Of a stretch of DNA of 10,430 bases, positions 1-5,422 are shown piece by piece. The number at the start of each line of letters is the position of its first letter. Position 1 is the stretch's first letter. The DNA is from a bacterium. Its GTDB lineage: Bacteria; Zixibacteria; MSB-5A5; GN15; FEB-12. Below the pieces are notes generated by a model. It saw only the letters and a program-made list of their open reading frames with translations, made no database searches and was not told the origin of the DNA. The DNA is taken from contig DAOVOW010000037.1 of NCBI GenBank assembly GCA_030629485.1, forward strand, positions 1-10,430, given 5' to 3'. The translations under genes were made by a program, and so were the position numbers.

Positions 1-14
1 CAGAGATAGATATG

Positions 15-55
15 TCCATCATAACGGACAGAGATAGTGAACCTATTCACAAACT
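15..55 (+). repeat. 41-bp direct repeat, left copy
   Basis: This block matches 491-531 at about 36 of 41 positions. Three of the five differences fall in the four-base spacer of the enclosed palindrome, while the half-sites are nearly unchanged. That pattern fits selection on the half-sites. A further short copy of its CAGAGATAG word stands at 1-9, so more copies may lie beyond the left edge. Confidence 0.75.
35..52. promoter_or_regulatory. Rex-box-like palindrome, site 1 (one mismatch)
   Basis: The 18 bases read TAGTGAA-CCTA-TTCACAA, one mismatch from the published Rex operator consensus TTGTGAA-N4-TTCACAA. Rex is the NADH/NAD+-sensing repressor. The inner core, AGTGA-N6-TCACA, also resembles a CRP site, but the A and T next to the spacer favour Rex. 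The site lies inside a 41-bp block that recurs at 491-531. No gene starts nearby on either strand within the window, so the likely target is a minus-strand gene beyond the left edge. Confidence 0.5.
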
Positions 56-130
56 CACCCGCCAGCGAGGGGTTGGACCAGTTCCCCCCTTCAATGTTAA
101 CCGGGTTGAAAAAACTCGTGCCCGGTTGTG

Positions 131-168
131 TTGGGTCTTGATCCCGTTTCAACGGGATTGTGACCCGA
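131..168. repeat. Two-tier inverted repeat (hairpin) in the left gap
   Basis: Inner arms ATCCCGTT (141-148) and AACGGGAT (151-158) are perfect complements around two bases. Outer arms GGGTC (133-137) and GACCC (162-166) pair about exactly the same centre. The shared centre makes chance less likely. No run of T follows on either strand, so it is not a standard intrinsic terminator; it could be an operator or an RNA structure. Confidence 0.6.
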
Positions 169-205
169 CACATAACTACATATCAGACAAGGGCGGCAGG
201 TCACA

Positions 206-233
206 TCCGCCGCGGCGGACTCCTCGCAATGAC
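206..233 (-). repeat. GTCATTGCGAGG-type intergenic repeat unit
   Basis: Read on the minus strand, the segment starts GTCATTGCGAGGAGTCC and runs into a perfect 14-bp palindrome (TCCGCCGCGGCGGA, 206-219). The opening matches a word I know from dispersed intergenic repeats in many unrelated bacterial genomes. The usual closing half with GCAATCTC is not seen, so this copy is partial or a variant. The family assignment is from memory. Confidence 0.5.
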
Positions 234-320
234 GGCTCTCTGAGTTTATCGACAAGCCCTGTCAACGGGGCCAAAGCTGAGTCATACCAGCTACAAAATC
301 AGCCGCAGGGAGAGCCGACA

Positions 321-338
321 TTGTGAAACAGTTCACAA
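321..338. promoter_or_regulatory. Rex-box-like palindrome, site 2 (exact consensus)
   Basis: The 18 bases TTGTGAAACAGTTCACAA match TTGTGAA-N4-TTCACAA at all fourteen defined positions. The right flank AAC is shared with the three other sites in this gap. A chance exact match in under 1 kb is very unlikely. The palindrome is seen directly; the identity of the binding protein (Rex, or a CRP/FNR-type regulator) is inferred. Confidence 0.6.
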
Positions 339-375
339 ACTTGGTCGTGTCAGCCCACTCAGAACAAGTCGATTG

Positions 376-449
376 GGTGCCGTCACGCGTCTCTGCCTGA
401 CGCCCTTCGGCCTGCAAAGCAGCCGTCGGGCGGGGTCGCCCGACACCAC
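376..449. repeat. Hairpin-rich intergenic element
   Basis: Three dyads sit side by side: CGTCA (381-385) with TGACG (398-402); CTGC with GCAG around AAA near 412-422; and a perfect 8-bp stem GTCGGGCG (425-432) with CGCCCGAC (437-444) around GGGT. The outer ends, GGTGCCG and CGACACC, are near-inverted copies of each other, as in a small MITE-like or REP-like element. No target-site duplication is evident. It lies between Rex-like sites 2 and 3. Confidence 0.5.
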
Positions 450-490
450 GACCGACACACTCAAATAAGAGGAGCGCAGAGGTGCGTATA

Positions 491-531
491 TCCATCATAA
501 AGGACAGAGATTGTGAACTGCTTCACAAACT
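491..531 (+). repeat. 41-bp direct repeat, right copy
   Basis: This is the second copy of the block at 15-55. It runs from a shared TCCATCATAA word through GGACAGAGAT into the Rex-like palindrome and its AAACT right flank. The copies are 476 bp apart in direct orientation, with two other elements between them. Confidence 0.75.
511..528. promoter_or_regulatory. Rex-box-like palindrome, site 3 (exact consensus)
   Basis: The 18 bases TTGTGAACTGCTTCACAA match the Rex consensus at all fourteen defined positions. On the minus strand a TATGAT hexamer (494-499), close to a -10 box, lies downstream, so a protein bound here would cover the -35 area of a leftward promoter. The same layout exists at site 1 (palindrome 35-52, TATGAT at 18-23). 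No good -35 hexamer is visible, so the promoter itself is speculative. Confidence 0.6.
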
Positions 532-667
532 ACATACACCACAATAGACCCGATAAGAGACGTATGGAAACCCATAACGCAGGATAACATAGACCTGCCA
601 AGTCGCTTATGAACCACCATCGCCGGCCCCACAAAACCGCCCGAGACAAGTCCTAAACACAACTATA

Positions 668-685
668 TTGTGACAACATTCACAA
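668..685. promoter_or_regulatory. Rex-box-like palindrome, site 4 (one mismatch)
   Basis: The 18 bases read TTGTGAC-AACA-TTCACAA, one mismatch from the Rex consensus. The core is an exact TGTGA-N6-TCACA, so this copy alone would fit CRP as well as Rex. It lies about 110 bases beyond the stop codon of the propeller gene, so it is not placed to control that gene's own promoter. Confidence 0.5.
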
Positions 686-795
686 ACGGCCAGAACCGGC
701 GACACAGCGACAGGGGAGGTCAGTTAGTTTGGAAGAGTTCGGGAAGGGAAATCAGGAAGATGAAGCGCGGTAGGCACAGGCCGGTGCTGGCGTTC

Positions 796-3700
796 TTAAT
801 CCGAATATCGACGGAATTCGGGCCTCGTTGGGGCTGGGGATGCCGGGCAATTGCCGGGCGGCGGACCATCATTGAACATATAATCGACAAGGTGCACCAG
901 GTCGGAAATATCGATAACCTCGCCAGCGTCACCATCGACATTGCCTTCTTCCAAGCAAGGTGGGGGCAGTCCATCTTGGAAGAAGAATGCAACCAGATAA
1001 ACCAGGTCGGATATGTCGATCACATCGGCCAAGTCAAAGTCAATGTTCCCTCTAATGGGTGGGAGACAACAGCCCCAGTCGCAGGCATCGCCAACACCGT
1101 TGCTGTCGGCGTCTTCCTGGCCGGGATTGTAGACTAGTGGGCAGTTGTCGAGATCGCAGGTATTGGCAGGGAAGTCGGGATTACCGAACCCGTCACCATC
1201 GGTATCAGTGCAGGTATCGCAGGAGTCGCCAACCCCGTCGTCATCAGCATCCTCTTGAGCCGGGTTATATATGGCAAGGCAGTTGTCACAAGAGTCGCCG
1301 AACTGGTCGCAGTCGAAATCCTCCTGGTCGGGGTTGTAGACTGAGGGGCAATTGTCCTCATCGCAAGTGTTGGCTGGGAAGCCGGGATCACCATAGCCGT
1401 CGTTGTCCAAATCGGTGCAGACATCACAACTGTCGCCGATACCGTCGCCATCTGAGTCGACCTGACAGGGATTAGAAACGTCCGGGCAATTGTCCTCGGG
1501 GCAAGTGTTACTTGGAAAACCTGGATCTCCGAATCCATCACCGTCGGTATCGGTGCAGGTGTCGCATGGATCGCCGATGCCGTCGCCATCAGTGTCGAGT
1601 TGACCGGGATTACAGACGTCGAGACAATTGTCGCAGGAATCGCCAACCAAATCGCCATCGATGTCCTCCTGCTCCGGGTTGAACACGAAAGGACAATTGT
1701 CATCAGGGCAGTGGTTTTCCGGGTGGTCTGGGTCGCCGTAGCCGTCACCGTCAGAATCAATGCAGATGTATTCGATTCGGGCCAGCTTTGTGACGAAGGC
1801 GTCAAAACCGCCCTGCAGTGAATCCTGCACCGGATCGAGAGTGGGGAAGTCGGCCGAGCCGGTGTACCCAACCACATAAGCATTCAGGCCGGTGTCGACC
1901 CGTATTCCATAGCCAAAGTCATCGCCGCCGATACCACCCAGGTAGGTCGAATAAATCAACGAGTCGCCGTCATCACTGAGGGCTGTGATAAAGGCGTCGT
2001 ATCCGGCGCCGAAGGTGGGGTCCATAGCCTCCACAGTAGGGAAGTTCTGTGAGCTGGTGGCTCCCGTGACGTAGGCTTCGCCGTTATGATCGACGGCGAT
2101 CCCGGAGCCGAATTCCACATTCCAGCCACCGAGCATGGTGCTATAGGCCAGTGAATCGCCGCACGGGCCAAGCTTGCTGATGAACACCATCAGATAGCCC
2201 TGGAATACGGAATCATAGGCATTAACTGTGGGGAAATCGCTGGAAAGTGTAAATCCGGTGAGATAAGCGCTACCGTACTCATCTACATCCAAGGCAAGCG
2301 CGAGATCATCGCTCGTGCCTCCAAGGAAGGTGCTATAGACGAGGCTGCCGCCCATAGTGTCGAACCTGGTGACGAAGGCATCACCATAGGCCGGTCCCCC
2401 GCCATAAATGTCGTCGTAGGCAGCTTCGGTCGGAAAATCAGAGGAAGCGGTATATCCGGTTACCACGGCCGCTGAATCAGGGCTGACAGCTACTGATGCG
2501 GCACAGTCGTTACTGCTGCCGCCAAGATAAGTACTGATTTCAAGAAGGCCCTCGGGGCTGAGTCGGGCCATGAATGCATCCTGGTCGCCGCCGAGACTGT
2601 TGTCGTAGGGCGTTGCTGACAAGGTGAAATCGGCGGAGCCTGTGTTTCCAACCAGGTAGGCTCTGCCAGCATCATCAACCGCCACGCCGGCACCTGCGTC
2701 GTCGTTGCTGCCACCGAGGTAAGTGGAGAAAAGCAACGAATCGCCGGTTGGAGACAGCCTGAGGGCGAAGGCGTCTCGTCCCCCGGCATTGGACGATTGA
2801 AAGGCCTCGACCACCGGAAAATCGCCGGAAGCTGTTACGCCCGTGAGGCAGGCAGAACCATCATCGTACACCGAGATTCCGAGGGCACGGTCATCGCCTT
2901 CGGCTCCGCCGAGATATGTACTGTATGCCAGCGAGCCTCCGTCGGCCGAAAACTTGAGTACAAAAACGTCATGGGAGCAGACGGTGGTATCATTGTAGGT
3001 ACTGTCGAGCGGATCGGCCAGGGGGAAGTCAAGCGAGTTAGTATAGCCGGTAACGTATGCGCAGCCCGCGGAGTCAATCGCCACACTTCGTCCGTAATCA
3101 TTACCACCGCCGCCGACAAAACTGCTAAAAGACAAAACGGGATCGATTACCAGTGGTAGCGAAGAGTCATAATCGGGTCCCAGGTCAAAGCCGAAGGTGT
3201 TATCCCCATACAGGAGATAGTCCGCAGTCACACTGATCTGAGTATCACCATCGAGCTGGTAGGTCACAGGTCGCGTCTCGATCATCCGGCCGAAGGCGGT
3301 ACTGATTACTAAATCACCGGCGGCATTGGTAGAGAGCGAGTCGATGCCATGGTACTGGAGCCTGATCTGGCTGGGGTCGGCGGATGGCGATACTACGAAG
3401 TCGTATTCGAGGTGAGAGTAGGTACCCTTGAACTTAAGATCGATGCCAGGGTATATTTGGTGGTAGGATAGCTCGCGGTAGTTGGGTACCCGGAGCCGCC
3501 AATTATCGGGGTTGTTGCCGAGGAAGTAGTTGGAGTAGGAACCGAGAGTCACTTGGCCGCTGACTGCGCCGCCGCTCTGAGCGCCCAGCATAGATAACCT
3601 GACTATAAGGCCGGCCAGACTGTCTGGTTTGTCAGAGATACGATAGCCAAAGGCCACCAATGGATCTTCGTTAGTAGTGGTGTCAAGGAGTCGGGTGAAA

Positions 3701-3942
3701 TGATAGAAGACGCTATTCTGGGTGAACCAAATGGCGGCGCCTCCGGCATCGGCCCGAAAGAGAACGGCGTCATGAAACTGACCCGCATTGGCCGTGAACA
3801 TCAAACCGCAGTCGGTCAGATTCCGAAAGACCACATCACCGGGGTTGGGTTGATCCATCGCGTGAGGGCGTTGACGGACCAGTCCTCCCAAGACGGCCAA
3901 CAGGGTCAGCCCGGCGATCGTGAAGATAGTTGCTCGCTTCAA
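796..3942 (-). CDS. Secreted SBBP beta-propeller protein with TSP3 repeats and C-terminal dockerin
   Basis: The product is a large extracellular structural or binding protein; no catalytic motif is visible. The likely start is a TTG at 3940-3942, giving MKRATIF and a hydrophobic signal peptide (about residues 1-30), because a TGAGGAA ribosome site sits just upstream. A TTG at 3966 would add eight residues but has a poorer site. Residues of about 40-265 resemble the conserved N-terminal region of SBBP proteins (FTANAGQF near its start, YPGIDLKF and VIDPVLSF later). Seven SBBP repeats follow (about 267-727), with YSTYLGG at the start and YVTGxTxSxDFPT in the middle of each; seven fits one closed seven-bladed propeller. 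Next come Cys/Asp-rich TSP3-type calcium-binding repeats (about 728-955) and two dockerin-like halves (about 960-1028), then an 18-residue Pro/Arg-rich tail. It has its own promoter at 4002-4030. Ligand unknown. Confidence 0.9.
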   Translation of the reverse strand: MKRATIFTIAGLTLLAVLGGLVRQRPHAMDQPNPGDVVFRNLTDCGLMFTANAGQFHDAVLFRADAGGAAIWFTQNSVFYHFTRLLDTTTNEDPLVAFGYRISDKPDSLAGLIVRLSMLGAQSGGAVSGQVTLGSYSNYFLGNNPDNWRLRVPNYRELSYHQIYPGIDLKFKGTYSHLEYDFVVSPSADPSQIRLQYHGIDSLSTNAAGDLVISTAFGRMIETRPVTYQLDGDTQISVTADYLLYGDNTFGFDLGPDYDSSLPLVIDPVLSFSSFVGGGGNDYGRSVAIDSAGCAYVTGYTNSLDFPLADPLDSTYNDTTVCSHDVFVLKFSADGGSLAYSTYLGGAEGDDRALGISVYDDGSACLTGVTASGDFPVVEAFQSSNAGGRDAFALRLSPTGDSLLFSTYLGGSNDDAGAGVAVDDAGRAYLVGNTGSADFTLSATPYDNSLGGDQDAFMARLSPEGLLEISTYLGGSSNDCAASVAVSPDSAAVVTGYTASSDFPTEAAYDDIYGGGPAYGDAFVTRFDTMGGSLVYSTFLGGTSDDLALALDVDEYGSAYLTGFTLSSDFPTVNAYDSVFQGYLMVFISKLGPCGDSLAYSTMLGGWNVEFGSGIAVDHNGEAYVTGATSSQNFPTVEAMDPTFGAGYDAFITALSDDGDSLIYSTYLGGIGGDDFGYGIRVDTGLNAYVVGYTGSADFPTLDPVQDSLQGGFDAFVTKLARIEYICIDSDGDGYGDPDHPENHCPDDNCPFVFNPEQEDIDGDLVGDSCDNCLDVCNPGQLDTDGDGIGDPCDTCTDTDGDGFGDPGFPSNTCPEDNCPDVSNPCQVDSDGDGIGDSCDVCTDLDNDGYGDPGFPANTCDEDNCPSVYNPDQEDFDCDQFGDSCDNCLAIYNPAQEDADDDGVGDSCDTCTDTDGDGFGNPDFPANTCDLDNCPLVYNPGQEDADSNGVGDACDWGCCLPPIRGNIDFDLADVIDISDLVYLVAFFFQDGLPPPCLEEGNVDGDAGEVIDISDLVHLVDYMFNDGPPPGNCPASPAPTRPEFRRYSD
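1077..1758 (-). repeat. TSP3-type calcium-binding repeats in the propeller gene
   Basis: Long units of about 46 codons, of the form [19 protein letters not shown] followed by DNCPxVxNPxQxDxD, recur four times. Two shorter 23-codon units of the form CDNCLxxxNPxQxD are inserted after the first and third long units. The dense Asp residues at DxDxDG positions and regularly spaced Cys pairs match thrombospondin type 3 repeats, which bind calcium and stiffen extracellular stalks. The long/short alternation differs from the uniform 23-codon array at 9551-10429. Confidence 0.85.
1760..3145 (-). repeat. Seven SBBP repeats coding for a beta-propeller
   Basis: Seven consecutive units of roughly 62-70 codons share the pattern (Y/F)STxLGG, then a V/I-x-V-D core, then a YVTGxTxSxDFP block and DAFVxKL. 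Unit 4 replaces the central glycine-rich stretch with [10 protein letters not shown], and unit 6 has NVEFGSG in place of the acidic loop. No blade is broken by a stop or frameshift. Seven blades is a common number for closed propellers. Confidence 0.85.
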
Positions 3943-3946
3943 CAGG

Positions 3947-3953
3947 TTCCTCA
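3947..3953 (-). promoter_or_regulatory. Ribosome binding site choosing a TTG start
   Basis: On the minus strand TGAGGAA stands four bases before TTG (3940-3942). This favours the internal TTG over the TTG at 3964-3966, which has only a weak GGA upstream. The chosen start also gives the usual signal-peptide opening of Met, Lys, Arg and a hydrophobic run. No in-frame ATG lies upstream as far as the promoter. Confidence 0.55.
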
Positions 3954-4001
3954 GAAGCAGTGTCAATAGATCCGAAGCAGAGCTTCTCAGTAGACATCCG
4001 T

Positions 4002-4030
4002 AAAATAGTTGGTCACATTCTGTTTGTCAA
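4002..4030 (-). promoter_or_regulatory. Sigma-70-type promoter of the propeller gene
   Basis: On the minus strand a perfect -35 TTGACA (4025-4030) and a -10 TATTTT (4002-4007) are 17 bases apart. Transcription would start near 3995, leaving about 50 untranslated bases before the TTG start. This places an independent promoter between the cohesin-like gene and the propeller gene. Confidence 0.7.
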
Positions 4031-4045
4031 TCGATAACGATCGAT
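4030..4045. promoter_or_regulatory. Inverted repeat abutting the -35 box
   Basis: Two ATCGAT words (4030-4035 and 4040-4045) flank AACG, immediately upstream of and touching the TTGACA at 4025-4030. ATCGAT is its own complement, so this can be read as a direct or an inverted repeat. The position suits an activator or repressor site. No T-run follows, so it is a poor terminator for the gene before it. Confidence 0.4.
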
Positions 4046-4146
4046 AGTATCAGTGCGTTCCGATGTCGTCAGGCCGGATGCGATTCATTTCGTGTGTTCT
4101 CCAACTATGCCTTCAAAACGATTTCTTTCCTGATAAATAAGATCGG

Positions 4147-5085
4147 TCATTGCCCGCAAAGCGGCGGGGGACCTCCGGTAAACATATAGTCAACCAACCA
4201 GACCAGATCCGAGATGTCGTTCACGCCATCTCCGTTGCAATCAGCAGCCATGAGGACAAGAGGTTCCTGTCCTCCCGTGAACATCCAATCGACCAGACAG
4301 ACCAGGTCTGAGATATCGATAGCACCTGTGGGGTCGGCGTCGATATTGCCGCAGACATAACCGCCGGTTACGGTCAGTGAGCCATCGTTAATGAATACCC
4401 GTGATGTATCGATGACGGCGAACTGGCACCAGAAAATGTAGGTTGAGTCGTGCGGCTCCCAGGGGTTCACCAATTGCCACTCAAGACAGGAATCTCCGAC
4501 CCACTCCAAACAGGCATAGAATGCGGTGTCCAACACGGAATCCAGCGCGGTGCCGATCACCTGCCCCATTGGATCGGAGAAAGCGAACTCGGACAGGCTG
4601 GACCGTGCGATCAGAATATCTACCGACCTATTAGTAGTTGTATCCGGCACGGCGTCTACGTCCGCGATCAGTTTTATCAATGGCAATCCGCTTTGTTGAG
4701 GCGAAATACCGGGGGTCGTGGGGGGGGGTGGCCAGTTGGCCACCCCGACGATCTTGATATTATACGGAGTTCCACCGATATGATTGACCTGAATCAACTC
4801 CCAGCCAGAGGTGAGGGTGCCTGATGTATCGAAACTGAGTTGAAATTCCAGGATGTCCGGGCGACTGAGTTGCAGCCAGAGTGAAAACCCCGCCACGGTA
4901 TCTTCGTAATTGTTCATATAGATGGAGATCGGGACATCGATGGCGCCGGACTCGGCAGTGGTGTCCATAACCCGAACTTCCAGGAGTGGCGTCCGCGGCG
5001 TACCGAGCGCGGCGTATGGCGCGAGCGTAATCAGTAGGACAGCACAAAAGATGAAACTACGGGCTGGGTTAGCGGTCCTGAGCAT
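4147..5085 (-). CDS. Secreted cohesin-like protein with C-terminal dockerin
   Basis: The protein has 312 residues. A signal peptide ends near residue 28 (after LAPYAALG). Residues of about 33-235 resemble a cohesin or related beta-sandwich: a vPISIYMNN segment, an aromatic-rich GFSLWLQL strand and alternating hydrophobic strands. No catalytic motif is seen. Residues of about 244-312 form two dockerin-like halves, GNIDADPTGAIDISDLV and DCNGDGVNDISDLV, each followed by LVDxMFTGG. The first calcium loop is two residues longer than the canonical twelve; the second is canonical. A cohesin-like module and a dockerin in one chain could allow chaining with itself or capture of the dockerin-ended neighbours; this is inference. 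ATG at 5083-5085 is supported by GGAGAG upstream. The gene has its own promoter at 5227-5255. No clear terminator follows. Confidence 0.85.
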   Translation of the reverse strand: MLRTANPARSFIFCAVLLITLAPYAALGTPRTPLLEVRVMDTTAESGAIDVPISIYMNNYEDTVAGFSLWLQLSRPDILEFQLSFDTSGTLTSGWELIQVNHIGGTPYNIKIVGVANWPPPPTTPGISPQQSGLPLIKLIADVDAVPDTTTNRSVDILIARSSLSEFAFSDPMGQVIGTALDSVLDTAFYACLEWVGDSCLEWQLVNPWEPHDSTYIFWCQFAVIDTSRVFINDGSLTVTGGYVCGNIDADPTGAIDISDLVCLVDWMFTGGQEPLVLMAADCNGDGVNDISDLVWLVDYMFTGGPPPLCGQ

Positions 5086-5090
5086 CTGGT

Positions 5091-5096
5091 CTCTCC
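5091..5096 (-). promoter_or_regulatory. Ribosome binding site of the cohesin-like gene
   Basis: GGAGAG on the minus strand lies five bases before the ATG at 5083-5085. It supports this start, which opens directly into a signal peptide. Confidence 0.6.
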
Positions 5097-5226
5097 GGAC
5101 AGTTTCAGAGTTTCATTTGGTCGATCTTCCGGCAATGCGCCGTGGCGTCGACCCCGATGTGTAATTGTCTCTGCCGCAACTGGTTGAACATGCGGCCCCT
5201 TCCCGTACACTAAAACACTCAGCCAT

Positions 5227-5255
5227 ATAATATAGAATCGACGGCGATTTGTCAA
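5227..5255 (-). promoter_or_regulatory. Sigma-70-type promoter of the cohesin-like gene
   Basis: On the minus strand TTGACA (5250-5255) and TATTAT (5227-5232, five of six consensus bases) are 17 bases apart. Transcription would start near 5220, giving a leader of about 135 bases. The leader is long enough for control at the RNA level, but I see no known riboswitch. Confidence 0.75.
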
Positions 5256-5262
5256 GCTTGAC
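5251..5262. promoter_or_regulatory. 12-bp palindrome overlapping the -35 box
   Basis: GTCAAGCTTGAC is a perfect 12-bp palindrome sharing five bases with the TTGACA at 5250-5255. A protein bound here would block the -35 contact, so it is a candidate operator for the cohesin-like gene. No known consensus is recognised. Confidence 0.4.
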
Positions 5263-5378
5263 CCTGCACTTTCACATAGATTTGCAAAAGATGAAAAGCT
5301 GTTGCATTCCATCCAGTACCAAGCAGAACATCCCGGTCTTCTGGTCGATTGATTCGATCTGCTGTGCGCGCTTAACTT

Positions 5379-5408
5379 CGGCCGCCCCCGGTTCTGCGGG
5401 AGCGGCCG
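5379..5408 (-). terminator. Strong hairpin after the T9SS-cargo gene, no U-tract
   Basis: Fourteen bases beyond the stop codon the minus strand can form CGGCCGC-T-CCCG paired with CGGG-G-GCGGCCG around a six-base loop. That is a 12-bp stem including one G-U pair that exists only in the minus-strand RNA. The strand bias suggests an RNA function. The bases after it (AAGTTAAGC) are not U-rich, so it may stop transcription with a protein factor, or protect the 3' end. Confidence 0.55.
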
Positions 5409-5422
5409 ATACTCGCCGGCGA

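Larger units (their letters stand above)
1..795. other. Gene-free left gap
   Basis: I find no convincing coding sequence here. The short open frames, such as 12-326 on plus and 262-498 on minus, run through the repeats and palindromes and have low-complexity, Arg/Pro-rich or unrelated translations. The stretch is filled by four Rex-like palindromes, a 41-bp direct repeat, a two-tier hairpin, a GTCATTGCGAGG repeat and a hairpin-rich element. No terminator with a U-tract is visible just beyond the propeller gene. It probably includes the upstream region of a leftward gene outside the window. Confidence 0.7.
5086..5422. other. Gap between the T9SS-cargo gene and the cohesin-like gene
   Basis: From right to left this gap holds a hairpin (5379-5408), a 14-base word also found at 8952-8965 (5352-5365), about 90 bases with nothing recognisable, the palindrome and promoter (5227-5262), and the leader of the cohesin-like gene. 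Short open frames here are not convincing as genes. Confidence 0.7.

Noticed and set aside
35..685. Reading the four palindromes as plain CRP sites
   Set aside because: The core fits CRP, but three of the four also keep the A and T next to the spacer and match the longer Rex consensus better. CRP remains an alternative.
670..1475. Plus-strand frames of 138 and 155 codons opposite the dockerin and TSP3 region
   Set aside because: They mirror repetitive coding sequence on the other strand and show no independent motif or ribosome site.
1134..1883. A 249-codon minus-strand open frame overlapping the propeller gene
   Set aside because: It is out of frame with the TSP3 and propeller coding sequence. 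Its Thr/Ile/Ala-rich translation comes from reading Asp/Gly-rich repeats in another frame, and the main frame has clear domains.
4021..4146. A terminator for the cohesin-like gene
   Set aside because: The only dyad, at 4030-4045, has no U-tract and abuts the next promoter's -35 box, so it is better explained as a regulatory site.
4147..5085. A cellulosome
   Set aside because: No glycoside hydrolase, carbohydrate-binding or scaffoldin repeat is visible in the window; only one cohesin-like module and dockerin-type tags are present.
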